Source: Sedimentimonas flavescens
Lineage (GTDB): Bacteria; Pseudomonadota; Alphaproteobacteria; Rhodobacterales; Rhodobacteraceae
NCBI RefSeq assembly: GCF_019264375.1
Contig: NZ_JAHVAI010000009.1
Span: forward strand, 91,328-155,327
Length of the DNA: 64,000 nt
Direction: 5' to 3'
Made by a program: the position numbers and the translations under genes. Positions 20,798 through 28,063 of this stretch are shown here, piece after piece. Within the stretch, counting starts at the first letter, position 1. Each line of letters begins with the position of its first letter. The notes under the pieces are model-generated. The model had not been told where the DNA came from and made no database searches. It was given only the letters and a program-made list of their open reading frames with translations.

Positions 20798-21376
20798 TTA
20801 CCGGCCGCAGGCGTCCAGCTGCGCGCGGTACATCTGCGCGCGGGCCTCGACCTGATCGGACACCGCCAACAGCCAGCCTTTCGACCGGTAGCTGCCGCTG
20901 GCATAGCCCGAGCGCCCCTCGTGATAAGCCAGATACTGGTTGCGCGCGTCGTATTTCGAGATCCCGAGACGCTCGCTGGTGCCGTCCATGTACCAGCCCA
21001 TGAAGTCGCTCGCGTCCTGGAACTTGTTGCGTCTGGCGCTGCGGCGGTTCGTAGCCTCGCGATAATCATCCCAGGTGCTGTCGATCGCCTGGCTGTAACC
21101 ATAGGCCGAACTTTGGCGTCCGAGCGGGATGATTCCCAAGGCGAAGCGATGCGGCGTCTTGGCATTGCCGATGAACTTCGATTCCTGGTAGATCGTCGCC
21201 ATCTGCACATGAACGGGCACGCCCCAGCGGGACTCGGTCTTGCGCATGGCCGCAAAATACGAAGGCTTTTCGCGCGCCAGCAGGCATGCGTTGTCCAGAT
21301 TTCGCGGTGCCCGCGAGTCGCCGCCACCACATGCCGCGACAAGCAGCACGATGGCCAGTTTCAGGATGTTCTTCAT
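20798..21376 (-). CDS. Lytic-transglycosylase-like (SLT) lipoprotein
   Basis: The 192-residue protein has a lipoprotein signal with lipobox VAAC (Cys16) in 'KLAIVLLVAACGGG'. 'QMATIYQESKFIGNAKTP' holds the presumed catalytic Glu, followed by 'GYSQAIDSTWDDYRE', which resembles the GxSQ block of SLT-type transglycosylases; 'DARNQYLAYHEGRSGYASGSY' fits the distal part. It should cleave peptidoglycan from the membrane side. It is convergent with lolA (3 bases apart) and divergent from hspQ, separated by 181 bases. Confidence 0.85.
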   Translation of the reverse strand: MKNILKLAIVLLVAACGGGDSRAPRNLDNACLLAREKPSYFAAMRKTESRWGVPVHVQMATIYQESKFIGNAKTPHRFALGIIPLGRQSSAYGYSQAIDSTWDDYREATNRRSARRNKFQDASDFMGWYMDGTSERLGISKYDARNQYLAYHEGRSGYASGSYRSKGWLLAVSDQVEARAQMYRAQLDACGR

Positions 21377-21557
21377 GACTGCTCTTTTGCCGTTTGGCTT
21401 ATTTGTCGATATTTTACGGGATTTCGTCGAAAGGGGAAATCACAAAGCGCCACGAGGGCCGCAAAAGCGGACTGTCGGGCAGCGGGCCACAGATTGTTTC
21501 CAGCCAAATTGTGGCGAAATTGTGGACATAAGATGGAGTTAGGCGTTAGGTGGAGCT

Positions 21558-21896
21558 ATGGGTGCCATCATGTACAAGACTCACGCCAAGTATCATATCG
21601 GCCAGATCGTCCGTCACCGGAAGCATCCGTTCCGGGGCGTGATCTTCGATGTGGACGCGATGTTCTCGAACACGCAGGAATGGTATGACGCCATTCCCGA
21701 AGACAGCCGCCCGTCCAAGGAACAGCCCTTTTATCACCTTCTGGCCGAGAACGACGACAGCTATTACGTCGCCTATGTCTCGGAGCAGAACCTGATGGCC
21801 GATTACTCGGGGGAGCCGGTCGAGCATCCCGATCTGCCCGACCTTTTCGGCGATTTTACGGATGGTCGCTATCCGCTTCAGTTTCATCTGAACTGA
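21558..21896 (+). CDS. hspQ: Heat-shock protein HspQ
   Basis: The product has 112 residues from ATG 21558 (GGTGGAG upstream); ATG 21570 is an alternative that begins exactly at the conserved 'YKTHAKYHIGQIVRHRKHPFRG'. 'VIFDVDAMFSNTQEWYDAIPED' and 'QPFYHLLAENDDSYYVAYVSEQNL' are diagnostic of HspQ (YccV-like). In E. coli HspQ adjusts DnaA stability and stimulates Lon. Its last 41 bases overlap the convergent anti-sigma kinase gene. Confidence 0.92.
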   Translation: MGAIMYKTHAKYHIGQIVRHRKHPFRGVIFDVDAMFSNTQEWYDAIPEDSRPSKEQPFYHLLAENDDSYYVAYVSEQNLMADYSGEPVEHPDLPDLFGDFTDGRYPLQFHLN

Positions 21897-22371
21897 ACGC
21901 CTGCAGCGGCAGACGGAAGGCCAGAAGGTTGCGCCCGCCCTCGCGGTGGTAGCCCAGATCCTCGGCCAGATCCCGGATCAGAAACCAGCCAAAACCACCC
22001 TCAGGCAGATCCTCTGGCGCCGGGCGTGACGGTGCGCCGTCCCAAAGGTGATCAAGGCAGCGCGCGGGCAGTTCGACGCCGTCGTCGCTGACCGAACAGA
22101 TCATGCTGCACCGGTCACGCACCATCGAGAGGGTGATCGTGCCGGTCTCATCGGCGCCATAGCCATGCTCGACGATATTGTTGAGCACCTCTGCCAGAAC
22201 AAGCTCCAGCGTGCCGGCTTCATCCTCGCTCATCTGCCGGGCGAAGCGCGCACGTGTGGCGCAAAGCGCCGCGCGGACCGACAGCGGGTCGGCCAGAAAA
22301 CTCAGGTGAAAGACCTGTGCGGTGCCGCGTGTGGGCCGCGGCTCGGTCAGGCCTCGACGTTCAGCCAGCAT
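21856..22371 (-). CDS. RsbW-type anti-sigma/serine kinase ATPase
   Basis: From the ATG ending at 22371 the protein has 171 residues. It is a stand-alone GHKL ATPase: N-box 'TLELVLAEVLNNIVEHGYG', G1-like 'SVSDDGVELP' and G2-like 'PEGGFGWFLIRDLAEDLGY'. Such proteins bind and inhibit a sigma factor and phosphorylate a STAS-domain partner. The start overlaps the upstream STAS gene by 11 bases, so the two are coupled as a partner-switching pair. A start at 22410 is possible but would lie deeper in that gene. No sigma factor is adjacent. Confidence 0.88.
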   Translation of the reverse strand: MLAERRGLTEPRPTRGTAQVFHLSFLADPLSVRAALCATRARFARQMSEDEAGTLELVLAEVLNNIVEHGYGADETGTITLSMVRDRCSMICSVSDDGVELPARCLDHLWDGAPSRPAPEDLPEGGFGWFLIRDLAEDLGYHREGGRNLLAFRLPLQAFSSDETEADSDHP

Positions 22372-22708
22372 CCCGCAGCCCCTCGGCCAGCGCGGCATCG
22401 GCGTTGGCATGAATGGGGAAAACGGTATCCATCCGCGTCAGGCGAAAGACCTTCTCGACATTGGGGGTAAGGCCGGCCAGTTCCAGCCGCCGATCTGGCG
22501 CGAGCGATTTCATAACCGCCACCACGGCGCCAAGCCCCGAGCTGTCCAGGAACACCACGCGCGACAGATCCAGCACGACCCGCGCCGAGGCGGGGGCGGT
22601 TTCCTCGCGCATCCGGTCCTTGAAGCGGATCGCCACGGCCGCGTCCAGCCGGTCTTCCTCGACCCGAATAATCAAAGTGTCGCTACGTAACTTTGCAGTC
22701 AGGTTCAT
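22361..22708 (-). CDS. STAS-domain anti-sigma-factor antagonist
   Basis: Taken from the ATG ending at 22708 (GGAGG upstream on this strand) the protein has 115 residues. It is a single STAS domain; 'VVFLDSSGLGAVVAVMK' carries the serine that the partner kinase normally phosphorylates (about residue 58). Unphosphorylated antagonist would bind the kinase and free its target. The stop codon lies inside the downstream kinase gene. It is divergent from the thiolase gene over 93 bases. Confidence 0.9.
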   Translation of the reverse strand: MNLTAKLRSDTLIIRVEEDRLDAAVAIRFKDRMREETAPASARVVLDLSRVVFLDSSGLGAVVAVMKSLAPDRRLELAGLTPNVEKVFRLTRMDTVFPIHANADAALAEGLRDAG

Positions 22709-22801
22709 TTGGGCCTCCGGCACAGGTGCAGTTGTGGCAACACTATCGGCGAATGCTTACCATTCCGTATTCGGAGTACGGGTTTCTTGAGGGAGGAAAG
22801 A

Positions 22802-23980
22802 ATGACCGAAGTCGTGATCGTCGGGGCCGCGCGGACACCCATGGGCGGAATGCAGGGAGCGTTCTCCGGTTTGACCGCGCCCGAGCTTGGCGGGGCGGCG
22901 ATCGCGGCCGCGCTGAGTCGTGCAGGCGTCGCGCCCGAGCGGGTCGAGGAATTGCTGATGGGCTGCGTGCTGCCGGCAGGGCAGGGGCAGGCCCCGGCGC
23001 GCCAGGCGGGTTTTGCTGCCGGATTGCCGCAGGACGTTCCCGCAACGACGCTCAACAAGATGTGCGGCTCGGGGATGAAGGCCGCGATGATGGGCTATGA
23101 CCAGATCCGTGCTGGCGGGGCCGGGCTGATGGTTGCGGGCGGCATGGAAAGCATGACCAATGCGCCCTACCTGCTGCCCAAGATGCGCGGCGGCGCGCGC
23201 CTCGGCCATGCGCAGGTCATCGACCACATGTTCCTCGACGGGCTTGAGGATGCCTATGACAAGGGCCGCCTGATGGGCACCTTCGCCGAGGATTGCGCAC
23301 AGGCCTTCCAGTTCACGCGTGAAGAGCAGGACAGCTACGCTCTCGCCTCGCTGACCCGTGCGCTTGAGGCGCAGAAATCGGGTGCTTTCGAGGCCGAAAT
23401 CGTTGCGGTCTCGGTTCCGGGCAAGGGCGGCGCGACCGATGTCGGCATCGACGAACAGCCCGGCAATGCCCGTCCCGACAAGATCCCGCATCTCAAGCCC
23501 GCCTTCCGCAAGGATGGTACGGTGACTGCGGCCAACTCTTCTTCGATCTCGGATGGTGCCGCAGCGCTGGTCCTTGCCTCGGCCGAACTTGCCGCTGCCG
23601 AAGGCCTGCCCGTGCGCGCCCGCATCCTGGGTCACGCCAGCCACGCCCAAGCCCCGGCCGAGTTCCCCACCGCCCCCGTGCCCGCCGCCGAAAAGCTGCT
23701 CAAACGGCTCGGCTGGACGGTCGAGGACGTGGATCTGTGGGAGGTGAACGAGGCCTTCGCCGTCGTGCCCATGGCCTTCATGCGCCGCATGGGCCTGCCG
23801 CATGACAAGGTCAACGTGAACGGCGGTGCCTGCGCGCTTGGCCACCCGATCGGTGCCTCGGGCGCGCGGATCATCGTCACCCTCCTGCACGCGCTCGAAA
23901 CGCGCGGCCTCAAGCGCGGGATCGCCGCAATCTGCATCGGCGGCGGCGAAGGCACGGCCATCGCCATCGAGCGGCCTTGA
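22802..23980 (+). CDS. Acetyl-CoA C-acyltransferase (thiolase)
   Basis: From ATG 22802 (GGGAGGAAAG upstream) the protein has 392 residues. The nucleophilic cysteine is in 'LNKMCGSGMKA' (about 90), the active-site His in 'WEVNEAFAVVP', and the second Cys/His in 'NVNGGACALGHPIGASGAR'. It condenses or cleaves acyl-CoA with acetyl-CoA; whether it acts in PHB-type biosynthesis or fatty-acid degradation is not decided by sequence. No partner phaB or fad genes adjoin. Confidence 0.93.
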   Translation: MTEVVIVGAARTPMGGMQGAFSGLTAPELGGAAIAAALSRAGVAPERVEELLMGCVLPAGQGQAPARQAGFAAGLPQDVPATTLNKMCGSGMKAAMMGYDQIRAGGAGLMVAGGMESMTNAPYLLPKMRGGARLGHAQVIDHMFLDGLEDAYDKGRLMGTFAEDCAQAFQFTREEQDSYALASLTRALEAQKSGAFEAEIVAVSVPGKGGATDVGIDEQPGNARPDKIPHLKPAFRKDGTVTAANSSSISDGAAALVLASAELAAAEGLPVRARILGHASHAQAPAEFPTAPVPAAEKLLKRLGWTVEDVDLWEVNEAFAVVPMAFMRRMGLPHDKVNVNGGACALGHPIGASGARIIVTLLHALETRGLKRGIAAICIGGGEGTAIAIERP

Positions 23981-24014
23981 CCTTTTCAACGTGGTCGAAA
24001 TATCCCACGGGGGT

Positions 24015-24035
24015 CCGGGGGTGTGAAACCCCCGG
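24015..24035 (+). repeat. GC-rich hairpin after the thiolase gene
   Basis: CCGGGGGT pairs with ACCCCCGG around a short loop, without a T-run. It is preceded by CCCACGGGGGT. Such hairpins are common intergenic elements in Rhodobacteraceae and may end transcription or stabilise the 3' end. Confidence 0.45.
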
Positions 24036-24053
24036 CCTTCCTTTGAGGGTAAG

Positions 24054-24509
24054 ATGCGCGTTGATTATGATCAGCTCGAACAGCAGATAGCCGCACTCAG
24101 CCATGGCGAGACCGACGAGGTCGCGCTGATGGCAACGCTTGCCTGTGAGATCCATCACGCTGACGATCGCTTCGACTGGACCGGGTTTTACCGCGTGACC
24201 GGGCCGGAACTCCTCAAGATCGGCCCTTATCAGGGCGGCCATGGCTGCCTTGTCATCCCCTTCTCCAAGGGGGTCTGCGGCGCCGCGGCGCGCACGCGAG
24301 AAACGCAGCTCGTCCCGGATGTCGACGCCTTCCCCGGGCACATCGCCTGCTCCTCCTCGACCCGGTCCGAGATCGTGCTTCCCGTCTTCGGGCAAGGCGG
24401 ACGGCTGATCGGTGTGCTCGACATCGACAGCAACCAGCCCGACGCCTTCACGCCGGAGGACGCTGCACGACTTGGGCGGATCCTCGCCGCGACCTTCGCT
24501 GGCGTCTGA
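24054..24509 (+). CDS. Free methionine-(R)-sulfoxide reductase (GAF, fRMsr type)
   Basis: The protein has 151 residues and is a single GAF domain. 'FDWTGFYRVTG', 'GPYQGGHGCLVIPFSKGVCGAAART' and 'DAFPGHIACSSSTRSEIVLPVF' hold the three cysteines conserved in E. coli MsrC/YebR, which reduces free methionine-R-sulfoxide with thioredoxin. 'LIGVLDIDSNQPDAFT' closes the domain. It is 73 bases after the thiolase and 69 before the LysE gene, so it may be in a loose transcription unit. Confidence 0.88.
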   Translation: MRVDYDQLEQQIAALSHGETDEVALMATLACEIHHADDRFDWTGFYRVTGPELLKIGPYQGGHGCLVIPFSKGVCGAAARTRETQLVPDVDAFPGHIACSSSTRSEIVLPVFGQGGRLIGVLDIDSNQPDAFTPEDAARLGRILAATFAGV

Positions 24510-24578
24510 CGCAAAATCCCGCGTGACGACGCCGCCGCGCTGATCTAGCGTGCCGCAAACAGATGCCCGGAGCGCGCT

Positions 24579-25205
24579 ATGTGGGATACGTTTATGGCCT
24601 TTCCGGCCGGAACCTTGGCGGCCTTCATGGTGGGCGCGCTGGTGCTGAACTTCACTCCCGGATCGGATGTGCTTTTCGCCACGGCCTCGGGCATTCAGGG
24701 CGGGCCCAAGGCGGGCGCGGCGGCGGGTCTTGGCGTCGGTATCGGCGGCATCGCCCATGTGCTGGCCACGGCCTTCGGGCTTGGCGCGTTGGTCGCGGCG
24801 CATCCCGGCGTGCTGGATGTCGTGCGCTGGTTCGGGGCGGGTTATCTGCTCTGGGTCGCCTGGCGCTGTTGGCGCGCGCCGGCGCCCTCGACCAGCTCGA
24901 TCCAGGGCGCGCTGCGCCCCGCAGTGGCTTTTCGTCGCGCGATCATCACCAACCTGCTCAACCCAAAGGTCATGCTCTTCATGCTGGCCTACCTGCCGCA
25001 GTTCACCAACCCCTCGGTCGGCCCGATCTGGCAGCAGATCCTGATCCTGGGCACGCTCGTGATGACCACCGGCACTATCGTCACGGCGGGCTACGGGGCA
25101 ACGGCAGGCTGGCTTGGCGCGCGGCTCGCGCGTCGGATGGGGGTGCTTAACCGTGTCGCAGCGGTCATGTTCGGGGGCCTCGCCGCAAAGCTCGTCCTCG
25201 ACTGA
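24579..25205 (+). CDS. LysE/RhtB family amino-acid exporter
   Basis: The 208-residue protein has about six hydrophobic segments. 'VLNFTPGSDVLFATASGIQGGPKAG' near the N-terminus is the RhtB-family signature (usually TPGP), and 'AIITNLLNPKVMLFMLAYLPQF' is the second conserved block. Family members export amino acids or homoserine lactones; the cargo is unknown. It ends 37 bases before the pseudouridine synthase gene. Confidence 0.88.
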   Translation: MWDTFMAFPAGTLAAFMVGALVLNFTPGSDVLFATASGIQGGPKAGAAAGLGVGIGGIAHVLATAFGLGALVAAHPGVLDVVRWFGAGYLLWVAWRCWRAPAPSTSSIQGALRPAVAFRRAIITNLLNPKVMLFMLAYLPQFTNPSVGPIWQQILILGTLVMTTGTIVTAGYGATAGWLGARLARRMGVLNRVAAVMFGGLAAKLVLD

Positions 25206-25242
25206 GCTTGATTTCGCCGCCCCGCCGGGCCATCTGGGCCGC

Positions 25243-25896
25243 ATGAGCGATTTCGTCTATACCCCGACCGCCGAGCAGCCCCGCGTGCTCCACGCCGATC
25301 ACGAGATCCTGGTGGTGGACAAGCCCGCGGGTCTTCTGTCCGTGCCGGGTAAGGGTGAGGACCGCGCCGATTGCCTGATCAATCGGCTGCGCGCGGCCTT
25401 CCCCACGATCTTGCTGGTGCATCGGCTGGATATGGATACTTCGGGCGTAATGATCTTTGGCCTGACGCCCCATGCGCAGCGCCACCTCGGCCTGCAATTC
25501 GAGAACCGCCAGACGAAGAAACACTACCTTGCGCGGCTCTGGGGGCATCTGGAGCCGAAGGAGGGCACCGTCGATCTGCCGTTGATCGTGGATTGGCCGA
25601 ACCGCCCCAAGCAGCATGTGAATCATGAAACCGGCAAGCCCGCGCAGACCGGTTGGCGCGTGTTGCGACATGATCCCGACGGCACGACCCGTGTGCGCCT
25701 CAACCCGCTGACCGGGCGCAGCCACCAGTTGCGGGTGCATATGCTCTCGCTTGGGCACCCGATCCTGGGCGATCCGCTTTATGCCGAAGGCGCCGCGCGC
25801 GATTTTCCGCGCCTGATGCTGCATGCCGAGAGCCTGCGTATCCGCCATCCCGACGGCGGCAAGCACATGACCTTTACGGCGCCCCGCCCGTTCTGA
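25243..25896 (+). CDS. rluA: RluA-type 23S rRNA/tRNA pseudouridine synthase
   Basis: From ATG 25243 the product has 217 residues with no S4 domain, which fits RluA (16-25 kDa) rather than RluC or RluD. 'LLVVDKPAGLLSVPGK'-like sequence opens the domain, the catalytic Asp lies in 'LVHRLDMDTSGVMIF', and 'LTGRSHQLRVHMLSLGHPILGDPLYA' is the conserved C-terminal block. E. coli RluA modifies 23S U746 and tRNA U32; the exact targets here are inferred. It is convergent with the saccharopine-dehydrogenase-like gene, 3 bases apart. Confidence 0.88.
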   Translation: MSDFVYTPTAEQPRVLHADHEILVVDKPAGLLSVPGKGEDRADCLINRLRAAFPTILLVHRLDMDTSGVMIFGLTPHAQRHLGLQFENRQTKKHYLARLWGHLEPKEGTVDLPLIVDWPNRPKQHVNHETGKPAQTGWRVLRHDPDGTTRVRLNPLTGRSHQLRVHMLSLGHPILGDPLYAEGAARDFPRLMLHAESLRIRHPDGGKHMTFTAPRPF

Positions 25897-25899
25897 ACG

Positions 25900-27042
25900 T
25901 CAGGCCAGATGGTCAATTCGGGCGAGATACTGCGCCTGGCTTTCGAGCGCCCCGAGCCAGCCCTTGACCAGTTTGGGGTCATGCGGCGCCGAATGCACCC
26001 CGGCGGGGATCTCGTGGCGCAAGATCGCCTCAACCGCGAGCGAGACCGTGCCCGACACCAGCCGCGCCATGGCCGAGCCGCGCGCGTCGCCCTGAGCATC
26101 CAGCATCCAGCTTCGATGCCAGACCGGCCGCCCGTCGTGCTTGGCCTCAAGTGAGACGACCAGCACGACCCGGTCGGGCTCGTCCTTGTGATAGGCGTTC
26201 TCGCGCCAGAGCGTGTCGGCCATGTCCGCCAGCCGCTCCTCGGCCTCGGGGCCATCGCGTTCGAGCGCGGCGAAAACCGGCGCCCAGGCATCGGACCAGC
26301 CCAGAAGGCGGATCGTGCCGCGCACGAAATCCTCGATCCGCCAGGCGGGGTCGAAGCGATATTCCTCGACGAAGGGCAGGCTGTCGCGATTGGGGTAGAC
26401 CTCGAAGGTCTCGGGGTGCGGCAGGGGCGCGTCGAAGCGCGAGACCGCCTCCCACGGGTGGCGGACCTTCAGCTCGGTGAAATGCCGGATCGAGCGTGCG
26501 GGCGTGCGCAGCGCGCGCAACACGCCAAGCGGCGACCAGCTGAACTTGTAGCGAAACGCGTTCGGATGGGCCGGGATGCCACCGCAGTAGCTGTGAAACG
26601 ATAGGGTGTTGCCCGCCGCCACCGTCCCCGAGGCGCGATAGCCCGCCACAAGATCATGCGCCATCAGGTGGTCGATGCCGGGGTCAAGCCCGACCTCGGC
26701 CAGGATCGTCACGCCCGCCTCGCGCGCGGGGCCATCCAGATCGCGCAACTGCTTCGACAGGTAGGACGAGCAGGCGAAATGCGCGCCCCGGCGCACCGCG
26801 ATCTGCGCAAGATCGCCATGCAGATCGGGCGGCAGCATCGAGACAATCACCTCGCCCGGCTGCACGGTAGCCTCAAGCGCCTGCTGCGAGAAGCCGCTGA
26901 TCTCAGCCTCGCGCCCGGCCAGAAGGGCGTAGGCGGCAGGCTCGTCGATGGTCCAGACCGTCACCGCGTGTCCGGCGTCGATCAGGCGCCGCAGGCCCGG
27001 CCCCGAACTCAGCCCCGTTCCACACCAGTGAATACGCCCCAT
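25900..27042 (-). CDS. Saccharopine dehydrogenase-like oxidoreductase
   Basis: The 380-residue protein begins GRIHWCGTGLSSGPGLRRLI, a nucleotide-binding fold, and has 'HFACSSYLSKQLRDLDGPARE', 'LAEVGLDPGIDHLMAHDLV' and 'SYCGGIPAHPNAFRYKFSWSP', all typical of the saccharopine dehydrogenase family. Bacterial members often act in lysine degradation or polyamine-type pathways; no lysine-ketoglutarate reductase gene adjoins, so the substrate is uncertain. It is 9 bases downstream of the WGR gene and probably in the same transcription unit as the two-component genes. Confidence 0.83.
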   Translation of the reverse strand: MGRIHWCGTGLSSGPGLRRLIDAGHAVTVWTIDEPAAYALLAGREAEISGFSQQALEATVQPGEVIVSMLPPDLHGDLAQIAVRRGAHFACSSYLSKQLRDLDGPAREAGVTILAEVGLDPGIDHLMAHDLVAGYRASGTVAAGNTLSFHSYCGGIPAHPNAFRYKFSWSPLGVLRALRTPARSIRHFTELKVRHPWEAVSRFDAPLPHPETFEVYPNRDSLPFVEEYRFDPAWRIEDFVRGTIRLLGWSDAWAPVFAALERDGPEAEERLADMADTLWRENAYHKDEPDRVVLVVSLEAKHDGRPVWHRSWMLDAQGDARGSAMARLVSGTVSLAVEAILRHEIPAGVHSAPHDPKLVKGWLGALESQAQYLARIDHLA

Positions 27043-27051
27043 CGCCGCCCC

Positions 27052-27291
27052 TCAGCCTTGCGCGGCGCGGCGTTCGGTCAGCCGATAGCCGCGCCGGATC
27101 GCGCGTCCGCGCCAGCGGTCGGCGGCCTGAGCGGCCTCACGCAGGTTGGAAAACCAGTTCACCCGCATCCCCGCGCGGCGCCCCTGACGGCCCCATTCGC
27201 GCAGCACCGAATATTCGCCAAAGAGATTGTCGGCGATCTCGACGCGGTAGAAGGCGCGGGCGGTGGGGCGGTGCAGCAGCAGGCTGAGCAT
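27052..27291 (-). CDS. Stand-alone WGR-domain protein
   Basis: The 79-residue protein is essentially one WGR domain: 'RAFYRVEIADNLFGEYSVLREWGRQGRRAGMRVNWF' contains the Trp-Gly-Arg core. WGR domains occur in PARPs and some bacterial nucleic-acid proteins and are thought to bind nucleic acid; in small bacterial proteins the function is unknown. It sits between the response regulator (67 bases upstream) and the saccharopine-dehydrogenase-like gene (9 bases downstream). Confidence 0.85.
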   Translation of the reverse strand: MLSLLLHRPTARAFYRVEIADNLFGEYSVLREWGRQGRRAGMRVNWFSNLREAAQAADRWRGRAIRRGYRLTERRAAQG

Positions 27292-27358
27292 GGCGGGGCC
27301 TTGGGTTGGTCTTGTTCCTTCAGGGAATCAGAACCGGGCGGCTGACGCCAGTGCAAAA

Positions 27359-28063
27359 TCACTCCCACCGGACCTCGCCGAGGAAGATATAGCCCGCACC
27401 GTAGATCGTCTTGATCAGGCGCGGGTTCTTGGGGTCTTCGCCCAGCTTGGTGCGCAGCCGCGAGATGCGCACATCCATCGCCCGGTCAAAGCTTTCGCCC
27501 GCCACGCCGCCAAGGTGTTCTTGCATCTGCGCGCGGGTCAGCAGCCGGTTGGGGCTGTCTAGGAAGAGCCGCAGCACCTCGCCCTCGGCATGAGAAAACG
27601 GGGTTTCGCGGCCATCTGCATCGGTCAGCACGTAACGGTCGAAATGGGCGCGCCAGCCCGCGAAATGCGCGATCTGGGCGCTCGTGCTGGCTTCGGTGCG
27701 GGACTTGCGCAGACGCGCACGGATGCGCGCCACGACCTCGGCCGGGTCGAAGGGTTTGATGATGTAGTCATCCGCGCCAAGCTCCAGCCCGGTGACGCGG
27801 TCCTGCACCTGCGCGCGGCCCGAGATGATGATGATCGCCGCTCCGGATTCGAGCGCGAGCCGATGCACCAGTGCCAGCCCATCCCGGTCGGGCAGGCCGA
27901 GGTCTACGAGGCAAACATCAAAGGCCGTGCGTTTCAGCGCCGCCTCGAACTCGGTCGCGCGGGAATAGGCCGTGGTGCGAAACCCCGCCTCTTCGAGCGT
28001 GTCGGCCAGCATCCGGCGGATCTCGGGTTCGTCGTCGAGGATGGCGACATGCGGGGCGGTCAT
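27359..28063 (-). CDS. OmpR-type response regulator
   Basis: The protein has 234 residues. The receiver domain has the acidic pocket 'ILDDEPEIRRM', the phospho-accepting Asp in 'VCLVDLGLPDRDG' (about 54) and the Lys in 'YIIKPF'. The C-terminal winged helix (about 140-230) shows 'LLTRAQMQEHLGG', 'SFDRAMDVRISRLRTKLGEDP' and 'IKTIYGAGYIF'. It should bind DNA after phosphorylation by the hybrid kinase, whose gene it overlaps by four bases (ATGA). The obvious candidate target is the divergent CoA-ligase/ABC-transporter operon. Confidence 0.93.
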   Translation of the reverse strand: MTAPHVAILDDEPEIRRMLADTLEEAGFRTTAYSRATEFEAALKRTAFDVCLVDLGLPDRDGLALVHRLALESGAAIIIISGRAQVQDRVTGLELGADDYIIKPFDPAEVVARIRARLRKSRTEASTSAQIAHFAGWRAHFDRYVLTDADGRETPFSHAEGEVLRLFLDSPNRLLTRAQMQEHLGGVAGESFDRAMDVRISRLRTKLGEDPKNPRLIKTIYGAGYIFLGEVRWE

